NCBI GenBank assembly: GCA_934309475.1
Contig: CAKRDK010000002.1
Location: forward strand, 243,002 to 307,001
Reading direction: 5' to 3'
Source: an uncultured Roseburia sp.
Lineage (GTDB): Bacteria > Bacillota > Clostridia > Lachnospirales > Lachnospiraceae
DNA length: 64,000 bases
In this document: positions 9,614 through 17,612 of the stretch, piece after piece
Position numbering within the stretch: the first letter of the stretch is position 1
How the letters are laid out: each line of letters opens with the position of its first letter
The notes under the pieces: generated by a model
Told to the model about the DNA's origin: nothing
The model's database searches: none
The model's input: only the letters and a program-made list of their open reading frames with translations
Position numbers and translations under genes: made by a program

Positions 9614-10408
9614 TTAGTTTTTACAGGAAAAAATCGTATAATTCTCTGTTTTTCCGATAGCCGTACATCCTGCTTCTGCAAGATAATCATCCATTTGCAG
9701 CTCGTTTTTTGTAATCAGATAGTCCACGTCTCTTCTATCTATTGTCTCACGCAGACCTTCTGCTGACTCCTGCATCCCTGAATGTACAGCACGAATCAGC
9801 ACCTCTTCGTCCGCATATTTTTTCTTACCTGTATAATAGCCTGTCTGGAGACAGTACAAGTACGCCTTTCTTCCTATTGCATACGTTACCGATGCATCAT
9901 ATGAGCGGAACTGATACTCTAACCCTAATGGCATCGCTACCGAAATATCATCACTGTCATCATAATCATGCAGTATCTCATCCAGCACAATAATATCATC
10001 TTCCACTAGGTATATATTACTCGGCTTCCGCAAGAGTTCTTTGCTAAAATAGCTTTCCCCCTGCAGACAAAATGCACCAAGCAGTACCACCGCACAAAAA
10101 ACTGCGGCATACTTTACCTGTTCTTTTCCAAGCGAATGTACAAATGCATATGTAATTACAAACACAATTGGAAACATCCAGAAGAAACGATAATAGGTTG
10201 CCGTCTCCGCCACTTTCAACAGAATTTTATAGCTTAAGTCATTTCCGACACATAAAAAGCCTAATACACCCATCACTATAATCTGTTTTTTCGTTTTCAC
10301 ACTTCCAGTTAAGACACAATAACAGCAGCTTATCAGAAATCCTATTTCAAAAAAACTATGATTTAAAAACGTTTTAAATATTTCTAGAACCGATTCTAAT
10401 TCAGGCAT
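9614..10408 (-). CDS. Polytopic membrane protein, possible C-terminal half of a split DUF6077-like protein
   Basis: 264 residues with about four hydrophobic helices in the first 125 residues and then a soluble C-terminal domain. The motif YYRFFWMFPI and a closing soluble domain fit the second half of long GT-C-like membrane proteins of the DUF6077 kind. It starts four bases after the stop of the next gene upstream and has an AGGAG ribosome site, so it could be a real separate subunit. Together the two proteins (354 + 264 residues) make the length expected for one full protein. In-frame reading upstream of the ATG meets a TAG after seven codons. Family assignment is from memory of motif style and is moderate. 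Confidence 0.6.
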   Translation of the reverse strand: MPELESVLEIFKTFLNHSFFEIGFLISCCYCVLTGSVKTKKQIIVMGVLGFLCVGNDLSYKILLKVAETATYYRFFWMFPIVFVITYAFVHSLGKEQVKYAAVFCAVVLLGAFCLQGESYFSKELLRKPSNIYLVEDDIIVLDEILHDYDDSDDISVAMPLGLEYQFRSYDASVTYAIGRKAYLYCLQTGYYTGKKKYADEEVLIRAVHSGMQESAEGLRETIDRRDVDYLITKNELQMDDYLAEAGCTAIGKTENYTIFSCKN

Positions 10409-10412
10409 GTCT

Positions 10413-11477
10413 TCACACTCCTATGATCAAAATGTCTTTCACATATAGCAGATACACTATACCGTATACGATATTAGGCAGCGCACATACCAGTCCCATT
10501 CCTACTGACTTCCAGTCTCTATCTAATAAGAGACACGTTGCAGCCAAAATGCAAAACATCATTGGCACAATTACAAGTGCAGACATGGAAACCGGAACAC
10601 TTGCAAACCCTACTACAAATGCAACGAGCCATATCCTGGCTCTTTCTTCTTTTTTACTTTTTAACAACAGCAAGCCCAGATAAAAAATAATTGGAATTAT
10701 TACATTCGCACAATATCCCTTAGATTCATATCCACGCTTTAACAGAAATTCTGCATTCGAATAATTAGAAACCCATAAAAAGTTCAAAATAATATAAGCA
10801 ATCAGGAAAGCTTTCTGCTTTTCCCCTTCTTCTGGAAAAAGCTTCTTTCCAATCTCGAAAGCCACTATATTAGAAAGAAGAATACAGCCTACCCCTACTA
10901 TATAACGGAAACAAATAATAGGGTGCAGGGAAAACACCTTACAAAAGCTCGCAATCAACATATAAAATGATGACAGGGCATATCTAAGATGTAACTTTTC
11001 TTCCAGCAATCCTGTCGTTCCATCATACAAATACATCGTATCGGTATAGAGCGAAGTATTGACCGTGCCTATATAATAAGCCGTATCCCAGCCCCAGTAA
11101 TTGTGACCAATCTGCATAATAATTTCCATTGCAATCAACAAAATAACAACTGCAAGAAGAATCCCATTCCAAAGCGACCTTTTCCTGCATCCTTTCAGTG
11201 TCTTCCAGAACTCTCTGCGGCTCCACCGGCTAAACACCAGAACAAGTATCGTAAAAATCAGAATCCATGCCATTGTCAAATCTGATAAAGACTTTTTTAA
11301 TATAATGTACGGTAATGCTACTATCTGAAACAAACCAAAAAGTGCAAAAAATCCCGTCACAATGGCTACTCCTACATCACCCTGAAACCGGGTAATCTTA
11401 AATACCGTTACCCCGAACAGATAACACGTATAAAGTAAGATGAAATAGATTGTGAAAATTTTTACAATATCTATCAT
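10413..11477 (-). CDS. Polytopic membrane protein, DUF6077-like N-terminal half
   Basis: 354 residues, almost entirely membrane-spanning (about nine helices). The loop motif YWGWDTAYYIG after the third to fourth helix resembles the acidic first-loop motif of GT-C glycosyltransferases. It stops after DILIIGV, which is abrupt for this family, and the next gene continues with more helices four bases later. It starts three bases after the methyltransferase-kinase gene. Proposed role: membrane-embedded sugar transfer or modification of the exported polymer; no catalytic activity can be demonstrated from the sequence. Confidence 0.65.
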   Translation of the reverse strand: MIDIVKIFTIYFILLYTCYLFGVTVFKITRFQGDVGVAIVTGFFALFGLFQIVALPYIILKKSLSDLTMAWILIFTILVLVFSRWSRREFWKTLKGCRKRSLWNGILLAVVILLIAMEIIMQIGHNYWGWDTAYYIGTVNTSLYTDTMYLYDGTTGLLEEKLHLRYALSSFYMLIASFCKVFSLHPIICFRYIVGVGCILLSNIVAFEIGKKLFPEEGEKQKAFLIAYIILNFLWVSNYSNAEFLLKRGYESKGYCANVIIPIIFYLGLLLLKSKKEERARIWLVAFVVGFASVPVSMSALVIVPMMFCILAATCLLLDRDWKSVGMGLVCALPNIVYGIVYLLYVKDILIIGV

Positions 11478-11480
11478 AGG

Positions 11481-13673
11481 TTATTCCCCATCTTTCTGGC
11501 GTCTTCCTTTCCGCCATACTTTCTTCACTCTTTCTTCTGCCCAGCTTCGTGCATGCTCCTCGATTCGCCTTCTCGCATCCTGTTCGATTCTCACTCTTGC
11601 AGCCTCCATTTCGCGCCTTCTTTCCTCACGCTCCTGCAAAAGTCCACGCATTGCCTCTTCCATAGAAAAGAATGAGATTTTTCCTCTTAAATGCAGTGTA
11701 TCACCTGCTGTCTCAACCGGAATCGAGTAACGCGGGTCAAGGTCGTAAAATGTGTCACACTCTTCGGTCACAGTCTCCGCATTATCCGGCGTAAGTCTTT
11801 TCCATTCTCCGTTTACCTCAAGTTCCACATAACATCTGCATGGTTTATTTTCAATCGGGTCCCAGCGCAATGCCTCAATATTCTCTTTATCTTCAAGCGA
11901 ATACTCAACTTCGAAAGCCTGCTCCTCTAAAAATGATGTGGCACGCATGGTCTCATGTTCTGAGAAGCCTTCTCCTAAATCCAGATAAAGGATTGGTCTT
12001 ATCACATTCTCACGCTCTGCAAGTGCTCTTGTGCAGACATCATCTAGTGAAATCTTCACTTTCTCCCTCGCATATTGGAACAACTGTTTCACCTTCACAT
12101 ATTTCATCGTGTAATATTTATTCCACTCATAAAATACTTCCGATGCTTCTTTTGTGATTCCAAACTTTTCCTGCAGTGCATCCCTGTCCACCAGAGCCTG
12201 CAATGCCGGGTATTTGTAATACAGCTCATTTAGGTTGCGCCACATAATAAATGCAGCCGGAATCGGGAAGTCAAATACCCATTCGCAGTCAATCACCTGA
12301 TATTTTTCTCCATTCCAGAAAAGGTTATCGCAGATTAAATCAATATTTGCCGGTGCAACACAGGAAAGTTCCTCAGTAAAAGGCTCCGTTCCAAACACCT
12401 TCTGAAATGCTTCCGTACGGTACTGGCAGACACTGCTGTTTTCCGCCAAAAAAGTATCGTATACTTTAGAGAGCTGTGCCTTAATTTCTTCTGCATCACG
12501 CTTTTGTAATGCTTTTTTAATTAAAGCTTCTACTGTATTCGAATTTAAGAACTCATAGCAGAGTCCACGCTTTGTCTCTGTTCCCGTGAGATATTCGTAC
12601 TTTGCATTTCCAGCCTTCTCTTCTGTCTCATGAAGCTTTGCAATGTGCTGCTTCGCTTCCTCGGAAAGCGGGCTCTTGTAAACCTTTCTTCCCTCTTTAT
12701 TCTCTATAATTGTAGTCATAATCTGGAATTCTTCCGCACGGTCACGGTTCATCTTTGCATAAACGACTTCCTCGCTGCGCACAATCTGCTGTCTGCTTGC
12801 TTCCACAAAGAAAGAATTGGCAAATACATCTGCCACATTCTCATGTGCAAGACTCGCAGCGACCAGCGGTTCATGGAATAGCTCCACCCGGTTGCAGTTG
12901 AAGTCTAAATACTCTTTCCCATATGCCTGGGTCTGGAGTGACTCGTCTGTAAAAATTTCATTCGGAAATTTATAATCCGGATACGGATAGTAAAACTTTT
13001 TATGTTCAAATCCGCATCTATCTAAAACAGCCGTCAATTCCTTTTTCGAAAAAGTTCTGACGCTTGTATTATTCTCATATCCATTTAAGCCAACAAAACA
13101 TTTCTCCGTATGGTCTTCCGGTGCACCTGCAAAATATTTCAAGCCAAGGCGGTTCTCAATCGCAATCAGCACAATTCCATCCGGTTTTAAAAATGTGGCA
13201 ATATAATTCAAAAATGTCTCGTAGGGTGTCTCTCCTTCTGTAAAGCTCATCGCATACTCAAACACACCATTCAACACAACATAGTCATATTTTTCCTCAA
13301 ACTTCATGTCGTTTAAATTTCCAACATAAATTTCAAGGTTGTCCCTGTCTTCATGACGGGTATAGTTAATCGTTGCTCTTCTCTTGGAAAGATCAACCGC
13401 AGTCACCTTTTCCACTCTGTTGCACAATTCCCCTGTGATTGCGCCGCAGCCTGCACCAATCTCTAAAAGAGAGGCATGTTCCCGGAACGGATACCATGCC
13501 ACAATATTTTCTCTTTCCTTCGATAAGTGATAGACAACCGGATAACTGCACTCTTCCAATGGAATCTCCGATAATTTGCGTTTCTGCTTTGCCAACTCCA
13601 AAATATCGTCTTCCACATCTCCATCTGAATAAAAATCTTTTTCCGTATAATAGGTCAAATTTAATTTTGCCAT
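11481..13673 (-). CDS. WbdD-like methyltransferase-kinase with C-terminal coiled coil
   Basis: 730 residues in at least three parts. Residues about 45-240 are a class I SAM-dependent methyltransferase (LLEIGAGCG at 69-77, AVDLSKRRA, YDYVVLNGVFEY). Residues about 300-480 read as a protein-kinase/aminoglycoside-kinase-like fold: KVYK (K333) as the beta-3 lysine, YEFLNSNT as the hinge, D445 and N450 with the HRDxxxxN spacing, and D462 in VIDCEW as the metal-binding Asp. Residues about 530-670 are beta-rich and unassigned. Residues about 672-725 are an Arg/Glu-rich coiled coil. Methyltransferase, kinase and coiled coil in this order match WbdD, which caps the E. coli O9a chain and sets its length. 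The gene follows an exporter ATPase with a glycan-recognition domain, the usual partner. Confidence 0.75.
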   Translation of the reverse strand: MAKLNLTYYTEKDFYSDGDVEDDILELAKQKRKLSEIPLEECSYPVVYHLSKERENIVAWYPFREHASLLEIGAGCGAITGELCNRVEKVTAVDLSKRRATINYTRHEDRDNLEIYVGNLNDMKFEEKYDYVVLNGVFEYAMSFTEGETPYETFLNYIATFLKPDGIVLIAIENRLGLKYFAGAPEDHTEKCFVGLNGYENNTSVRTFSKKELTAVLDRCGFEHKKFYYPYPDYKFPNEIFTDESLQTQAYGKEYLDFNCNRVELFHEPLVAASLAHENVADVFANSFFVEASRQQIVRSEEVVYAKMNRDRAEEFQIMTTIIENKEGRKVYKSPLSEEAKQHIAKLHETEEKAGNAKYEYLTGTETKRGLCYEFLNSNTVEALIKKALQKRDAEEIKAQLSKVYDTFLAENSSVCQYRTEAFQKVFGTEPFTEELSCVAPANIDLICDNLFWNGEKYQVIDCEWVFDFPIPAAFIMWRNLNELYYKYPALQALVDRDALQEKFGITKEASEVFYEWNKYYTMKYVKVKQLFQYAREKVKISLDDVCTRALAERENVIRPILYLDLGEGFSEHETMRATSFLEEQAFEVEYSLEDKENIEALRWDPIENKPCRCYVELEVNGEWKRLTPDNAETVTEECDTFYDLDPRYSIPVETAGDTLHLRGKISFFSMEEAMRGLLQEREERRREMEAARVRIEQDARRRIEEHARSWAEERVKKVWRKGRRQKDGE

Positions 13674-13695
13674 CGCTCTTCCCTCATAAATTCCG

Positions 13696-14988
13696 TTATG
13701 AATCGATTTCTACTTTCGATTCAATATCAAAAAATCCAATCGTATTTTTATCCGATACCACACTGATATTGCATACATCATACAATCGGTGATATACGTT
13801 CAATTCCGAGTTGCGGAATCCCGTACATCCTAATGATAACAGATACTCTCCGCCCTGCAGACGCATCTTCTGGCGGAATGAGATGATTCTCACATCCCCC
13901 GCTTCCTGCTTCTCAATTTTCACATTCTCGTAAGCAGTATTTGTACCTGTCAGGTCTGTTCCCCTTAAATCCTTAATCGTGTAAGCGAAAATAGGTTCCC
14001 GCACTTCCTCGTGAAATTTCACCTTCATTTTGACTGTGAATTCTTCCCCTTTCACGATGGTGCTGCTGACATTTCCACTCTCATCGAAAATACCGTAATC
14101 GATAATCTCTGCGCCTTTCGTTCCATACTCACTGACATTCGGATTGGCACTCACTCCGGATTTCCACGAATCTAACGGCACATTTTCTTCGAGCTTCGCC
14201 TTCAGTTCCTCCACCTTCGGTTCTGCCGTGCCATCAAATTCCGACAGGTCTAACTGATTTACCAATAACTTTTTGTATAAGTCAACGGTTTCCTTCGGGC
14301 TTCCCTCTATAATCTTCTTTCCTTTATTAAGCAGAATAACCCTGTCGCAATACTTGCTGATGCTGCTCAAATCATGACTTACAATCAGTATGGTTTTCCC
14401 CATCTTTTTAAATTCTTCAAATTTCTGGTAACACTTGTTCTGGAAGAAAACATCTCCGACAGACAGCGCTTCATCGACAATAAGAATTTCCGGGTCAATG
14501 TTAATGGCAACCGCAAATGCAAGACGCACAAACATACCACTTGAATATGTTTTTACCGGCTGGTTCACAAAATCTCCGATGTCCGCAAAATCCAAAATAT
14601 CCTGCAACCTGCTGTCGATTTCCTCTTTGGAAAAACCTATCATCGTTCCATTCAGATAAATATTTTCAATTCCGGTGTATTCCATGTTAAATCCTGCACC
14701 AAGCTCTAGTAATGCGGAGATTCTTCCGTTTACCGTCACCTCACCTTCGGTCGGATTCAACACACCGGTAATAATTTTCAAAATAGTGGACTTACCGGAA
14801 CCATTCGTCCCAATGATTCCGATTGTCTCACCCTCCGCCACCTCAAAATTGACGTGGCTTAATGCATAATGTTCTCTATATAACTTTTTCCGTGAAAAAC
14901 CCAATGCCTCTTTCAGGCGGTCTTTCGGTCTGTCATACAATTTATATACTTTGCTGATATCAGCAACCTTAATTGCAACCTTACTCAT
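13696..14988 (-). CDS. Wzt-type polysaccharide exporter ATPase with C-terminal glycan-binding domain
   Basis: 430 residues. The first about 245 form the ABC ATPase: GTNGSGKST Walker A, YSSGMFVRLAFAVAI signature, EILIVDE Walker B, ILIVSHD H-loop. Residues about 285-430 form an additional beta-sandwich-like domain ('GAEIIDYGIFDESG', 'GEEFTVKMKVKFHE', 'GGEYLLSLGC') of the Wzt C-terminal type. In E. coli O8/O9a this domain recognises the methylated or phosphorylated end of the finished chain before export. Presence here, directly before a methyltransferase-kinase gene, supports cap-dependent export. It pairs with the permease at 15.0-15.8 kb. Confidence 0.92.
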   Translation of the reverse strand: MSKVAIKVADISKVYKLYDRPKDRLKEALGFSRKKLYREHYALSHVNFEVAEGETIGIIGTNGSGKSTILKIITGVLNPTEGEVTVNGRISALLELGAGFNMEYTGIENIYLNGTMIGFSKEEIDSRLQDILDFADIGDFVNQPVKTYSSGMFVRLAFAVAINIDPEILIVDEALSVGDVFFQNKCYQKFEEFKKMGKTILIVSHDLSSISKYCDRVILLNKGKKIIEGSPKETVDLYKKLLVNQLDLSEFDGTAEPKVEELKAKLEENVPLDSWKSGVSANPNVSEYGTKGAEIIDYGIFDESGNVSSTIVKGEEFTVKMKVKFHEEVREPIFAYTIKDLRGTDLTGTNTAYENVKIEKQEAGDVRIISFRQKMRLQGGEYLLSLGCTGFRNSELNVYHRLYDVCNISVVSDKNTIGFFDIESKVEIDS

Positions 14989-15014
14989 ATCTTCATCCTT
15001 CCACTATCCGGATT

Positions 15015-15848
15015 CTATAATACATCTGCAAAATGAACTTTCAGACGCTTAAATACGTTCCATCCCAGCAGCAGCATGACTAACGCAACTGCCCAATACC
15101 ATACGGTAAGTTCCGGTCTCTCCCAGAACCATACCTTATTAATCAGGGCGTCACGGTATCCCTGCACAATATAATGGAACGGATTCAATTTCAGTATTTT
15201 CAAAAGACCGCTTCCAACATTCATATCGTCAATATTCCACATAATCGGTGTCATCCAGATTGCAATCTGCAAAAAGATATTGACAATCTGACCCAGATCC
15301 CGGAAAAATATCACAATAGAAGATGTGAAATAAACGGCTCCAACTACCAGGACAATCAAAGCTGCCGAATAGTATAACACCTGCAACACATATAAATCTG
15401 GTGTGTATCCGTATGCGGCAAAGAATACAATCGCAAAACATACAAAGAATGCGTGTGTAAAAAATGCCGATATAATCTTCACCATCGGAATGATGTCAAT
15501 CTTGAATACCACTTTCTTTACAAGATAGCTGTATTCCACAAGTGCATTGGTTCCTCCGAGCAGTGCGTCCTGCAAAAAGAACCATGGCACCATTCCGGCT
15601 GTAAGCCATAACACAAACGGTGTCTCAATTCCTGCATGCAGATTTTTGACAGGACCCGCTTTCAATCCTTTTTCAAAGGCAAACCAATATACAAATATCG
15701 TTACAATCGGCTGAACAAATGCCCAGACAGTTCCAAGGTAGGAACCTGCAAACTTCGTCTTAAAATCATTCTTTGCCAGTGTCAGAAGCAATTTTAAATT
15801 TTTCTTTCGTGTGCCTGTTCCCGGCACTGCATTTTTCGTTGCTGACAT
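15015..15848 (-). CDS. Wzm-type ABC-2 permease
   Basis: 277 residues with a cytoplasmic N-terminus, the entry segment FAGSYLGTVWAFVQPIVTI and about six membrane helices. It ends in the conserved 'LNPFHYIVQGYRD' loop and a final helix. It forms the membrane part of the exporter with the Wzt-type ATPase that follows 26 bases downstream. The substrate is probably a rhamnose-containing polymer because the dTDP-rhamnose genes lie immediately upstream. It is distinct in sequence from the second permease of this locus, so the cluster encodes two separate exporters. Confidence 0.92.
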   Translation of the reverse strand: MSATKNAVPGTGTRKKNLKLLLTLAKNDFKTKFAGSYLGTVWAFVQPIVTIFVYWFAFEKGLKAGPVKNLHAGIETPFVLWLTAGMVPWFFLQDALLGGTNALVEYSYLVKKVVFKIDIIPMVKIISAFFTHAFFVCFAIVFFAAYGYTPDLYVLQVLYYSAALIVLVVGAVYFTSSIVIFFRDLGQIVNIFLQIAIWMTPIMWNIDDMNVGSGLLKILKLNPFHYIVQGYRDALINKVWFWERPELTVWYWAVALVMLLLGWNVFKRLKVHFADVL

Positions 15849-15874
15849 GAACTTTACCTATTCTTTCCGTCCTC

Positions 15875-16453
15875 TTATTTTGCTCTCTTTGCGACGTACT
15901 CACTGATTCCGCCCCAAACTTTATCTTTATCAGACAATGTAAGGTCTGCTTCTGTCATTCCTTCCGGCATTGGCCATTCTACGCCTATTTCAGGATCTTT
16001 CCAGAGTAATCCGCCCTCATCGTTTGGATGATAGAAGTCTGTTACTTTATAGCAGAATTCTGCATAATCGCTTAATACTACGAATCCATGTGCAAATCCC
16101 TTTGGAATGAAGAACTGTTTCTTATTCTCTGCGGATAATGTCACACCGAACCATTTACCGAATGTCTCAGATCCTTCTCTTAAATCTACTGCCACGTCAA
16201 ATACTTCACCGTTGACAACACGTACTAACTTGTCCTGTGGGAAGTTAATCTGGAAGTGAAGTCCTCTTAAAACACCCTTCTTAGATGCAGACTGGTTATC
16301 CTGTACGAATTCGCAGTCAATTCCGGCTTCCTTGAAATCATTGTAGTTGTATGTCTCCATGAAATAACCACGCTCGTCACCGAATACACTTGGCTCGATT
16401 ACCTTTAATCCTTCAATTCCGTTACAATCTGTTGTTACTTTAATTTTTCCCAT
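15875..16453 (-). CDS. rfbC: dTDP-4-dehydrorhamnose 3,5-epimerase
   Basis: 192 residues of the RmlC cupin family: EPSVFGDERGYFMETYN, FVQDNQSASKKGVLRGLHFQ, VRVVNGEVFDVAVDLR, FGKWFGVTLSAENKKQFFIPKGFAHGF (two stretches) and FCYKVTDFYHP. It performs the double epimerisation of dTDP-4-keto-6-deoxyglucose, step three of dTDP-L-rhamnose synthesis, in the cytoplasm. The ORF can start at 16465, but the ATG at 16453 has GGAG six bases upstream while the first ATG has a GGA touching it, so 16453 is chosen. It lies between rfbA and the Wzm permease. A hairpin separates it from rfbA and may tune its expression. Confidence 0.96.
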   Translation of the reverse strand: MGKIKVTTDCNGIEGLKVIEPSVFGDERGYFMETYNYNDFKEAGIDCEFVQDNQSASKKGVLRGLHFQINFPQDKLVRVVNGEVFDVAVDLREGSETFGKWFGVTLSAENKKQFFIPKGFAHGFVVLSDYAEFCYKVTDFYHPNDEGGLLWKDPEIGVEWPMPEGMTEADLTLSDKDKVWGGISEYVAKRAK

Positions 16454-16515
16454 TTTATTCTCCATTCCTGCGCCTTAACCGGCGCATATTTAGTTTACAT
16501 AATAACATAACAAAG

Positions 16516-16559
16516 TGCAGACAATTCCGGGTCTTCTTTTCTCCCCACAATTGTCTGCA
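16516..16559 (-). terminator. Hairpin between rfbA and rfbC, possible partial terminator
   Basis: A perfect 11-bp inverted repeat, TGCAGACAATT (16516-16526) and AATTGTCTGCA (16549-16559), starts 8 bases after the rfbA stop. The T-run after it on the minus strand is weak (CTTTGTTATG), so it may reduce rather than stop transcription into rfbC, or protect the rfbA transcript end. Confidence 0.5.
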
Positions 16560-16566
16560 TTTCTTC

Positions 16567-17445
16567 CTATAATCCTTCTGCGATTTCCATTAAGTATTTG
16601 CCATAATCTGTCTTAAGTAATGGCTGTGCCAGCTTCACAAGCTGTTCTTTATCAATAAATCCTCTCTTGTATGCAATCTCTTCGATACAAGAAATGTAAA
16701 GTCCCTGACGTTTCTGGAATGCAGATACGAAATCAGCCGCTGCAAGGAGCATGTCATGATTTCCGGTATCTAACCATGCGAAACCTCTTCCTAACGTCTC
16801 AACACTCAATGTTCCACGCTGTAAGTATTCATTATTTACACTTGTAATTTCAATCTCTCCACGTGCAGAAGGTTTTACGTTCTTCGCAATCTCAACTACA
16901 CTGTTATCATAGAAATAGAGTCCCGGAACCGCATAATTTGATTTCGGCTCTGCCGGCTTCTCCTCGATGGAAAGTGCCTTACCATTCTCATCAAATTCTA
17001 CAACACCGTATTCTCTCGGATCTCTTACATAATATCCGAAAATAGTTGCGCCACCTTCTTTTTCAGTACGCTCTGCTGCGCGCTCTAATACCTTTGAAAA
17101 ACTCTGTCCATAAAAGATATTATCGCCTAAAACCAATGCAACCGCATCGTTTCCAATAAATTTCTCTCCAATAATAAAGGCATCTGCCAATCCTCTCGGC
17201 TGCTCCTGAATGGCATACTCAAAACACATTCCAAGCTGGCTTCCGTCTCCTAACAATTCTTTAAATACCGGTAAATCTCTAGGTGTAGAGATAATTAATA
17301 CTTCACGAATCCCTGCTAACATCAGAGTAGATAACGGATAATAAATCATCGGTTTATCATAAACCGGCATAATCTGCTTTGAAATAGCTTTTGTTAACGG
17401 GTAAAGTCTTGTACCGGAACCCCCGGCAAGAATAATTCCTTTCAT
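16567..17445 (-). CDS. rfbA: Glucose-1-phosphate thymidylyltransferase
   Basis: 292 residues, the normal length of RmlA. The nucleotidyltransferase motif [11 protein letters not shown] opens the protein, followed by [25 protein letters not shown] with the metal-binding Asp, [13 protein letters not shown] and WLDTGNHD. It makes dTDP-glucose from dTTP and glucose-1-phosphate, the first step to dTDP-L-rhamnose. An AGGAGG ribosome site precedes the ATG by eight bases, and a promoter with an extended -10 lies upstream at 17535-17563, so it probably begins a transcript that runs to the exporter genes. Confidence 0.97.
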   Translation of the reverse strand: MKGIILAGGSGTRLYPLTKAISKQIMPVYDKPMIYYPLSTLMLAGIREVLIISTPRDLPVFKELLGDGSQLGMCFEYAIQEQPRGLADAFIIGEKFIGNDAVALVLGDNIFYGQSFSKVLERAAERTEKEGGATIFGYYVRDPREYGVVEFDENGKALSIEEKPAEPKSNYAVPGLYFYDNSVVEIAKNVKPSARGEIEITSVNNEYLQRGTLSVETLGRGFAWLDTGNHDMLLAAADFVSAFQKRQGLYISCIEEIAYKRGFIDKEQLVKLAQPLLKTDYGKYLMEIAEGL

Positions 17446-17534
17446 TGAATAATCCTCCTAAAATATGCTTTTCATTCTATTTTGTCACACTGTACTAGCC
17501 ACAATGATACAAAGTTTGCTGCATACGTGTTCAC

Positions 17535-17563
17535 ATTATATCATATCCCAGCACAAATTTCCA
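17535..17563 (-). promoter_or_regulatory. Sigma-A-like promoter with extended -10 before rfbA
   Basis: On the minus strand TGGAAA (17558-17563) is followed after 17 bases by TATAAT (17535-17540). TG one base upstream of the -10 makes an extended -10 element. The leader before the rfbA ATG would be about 80 bases. Confidence 0.55.
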
Positions 17564-17612
17564 TGTTTTCGTATTTTTCGCACTTTTTTCCAAATTCTTG
17601 GCATTTTACTGC

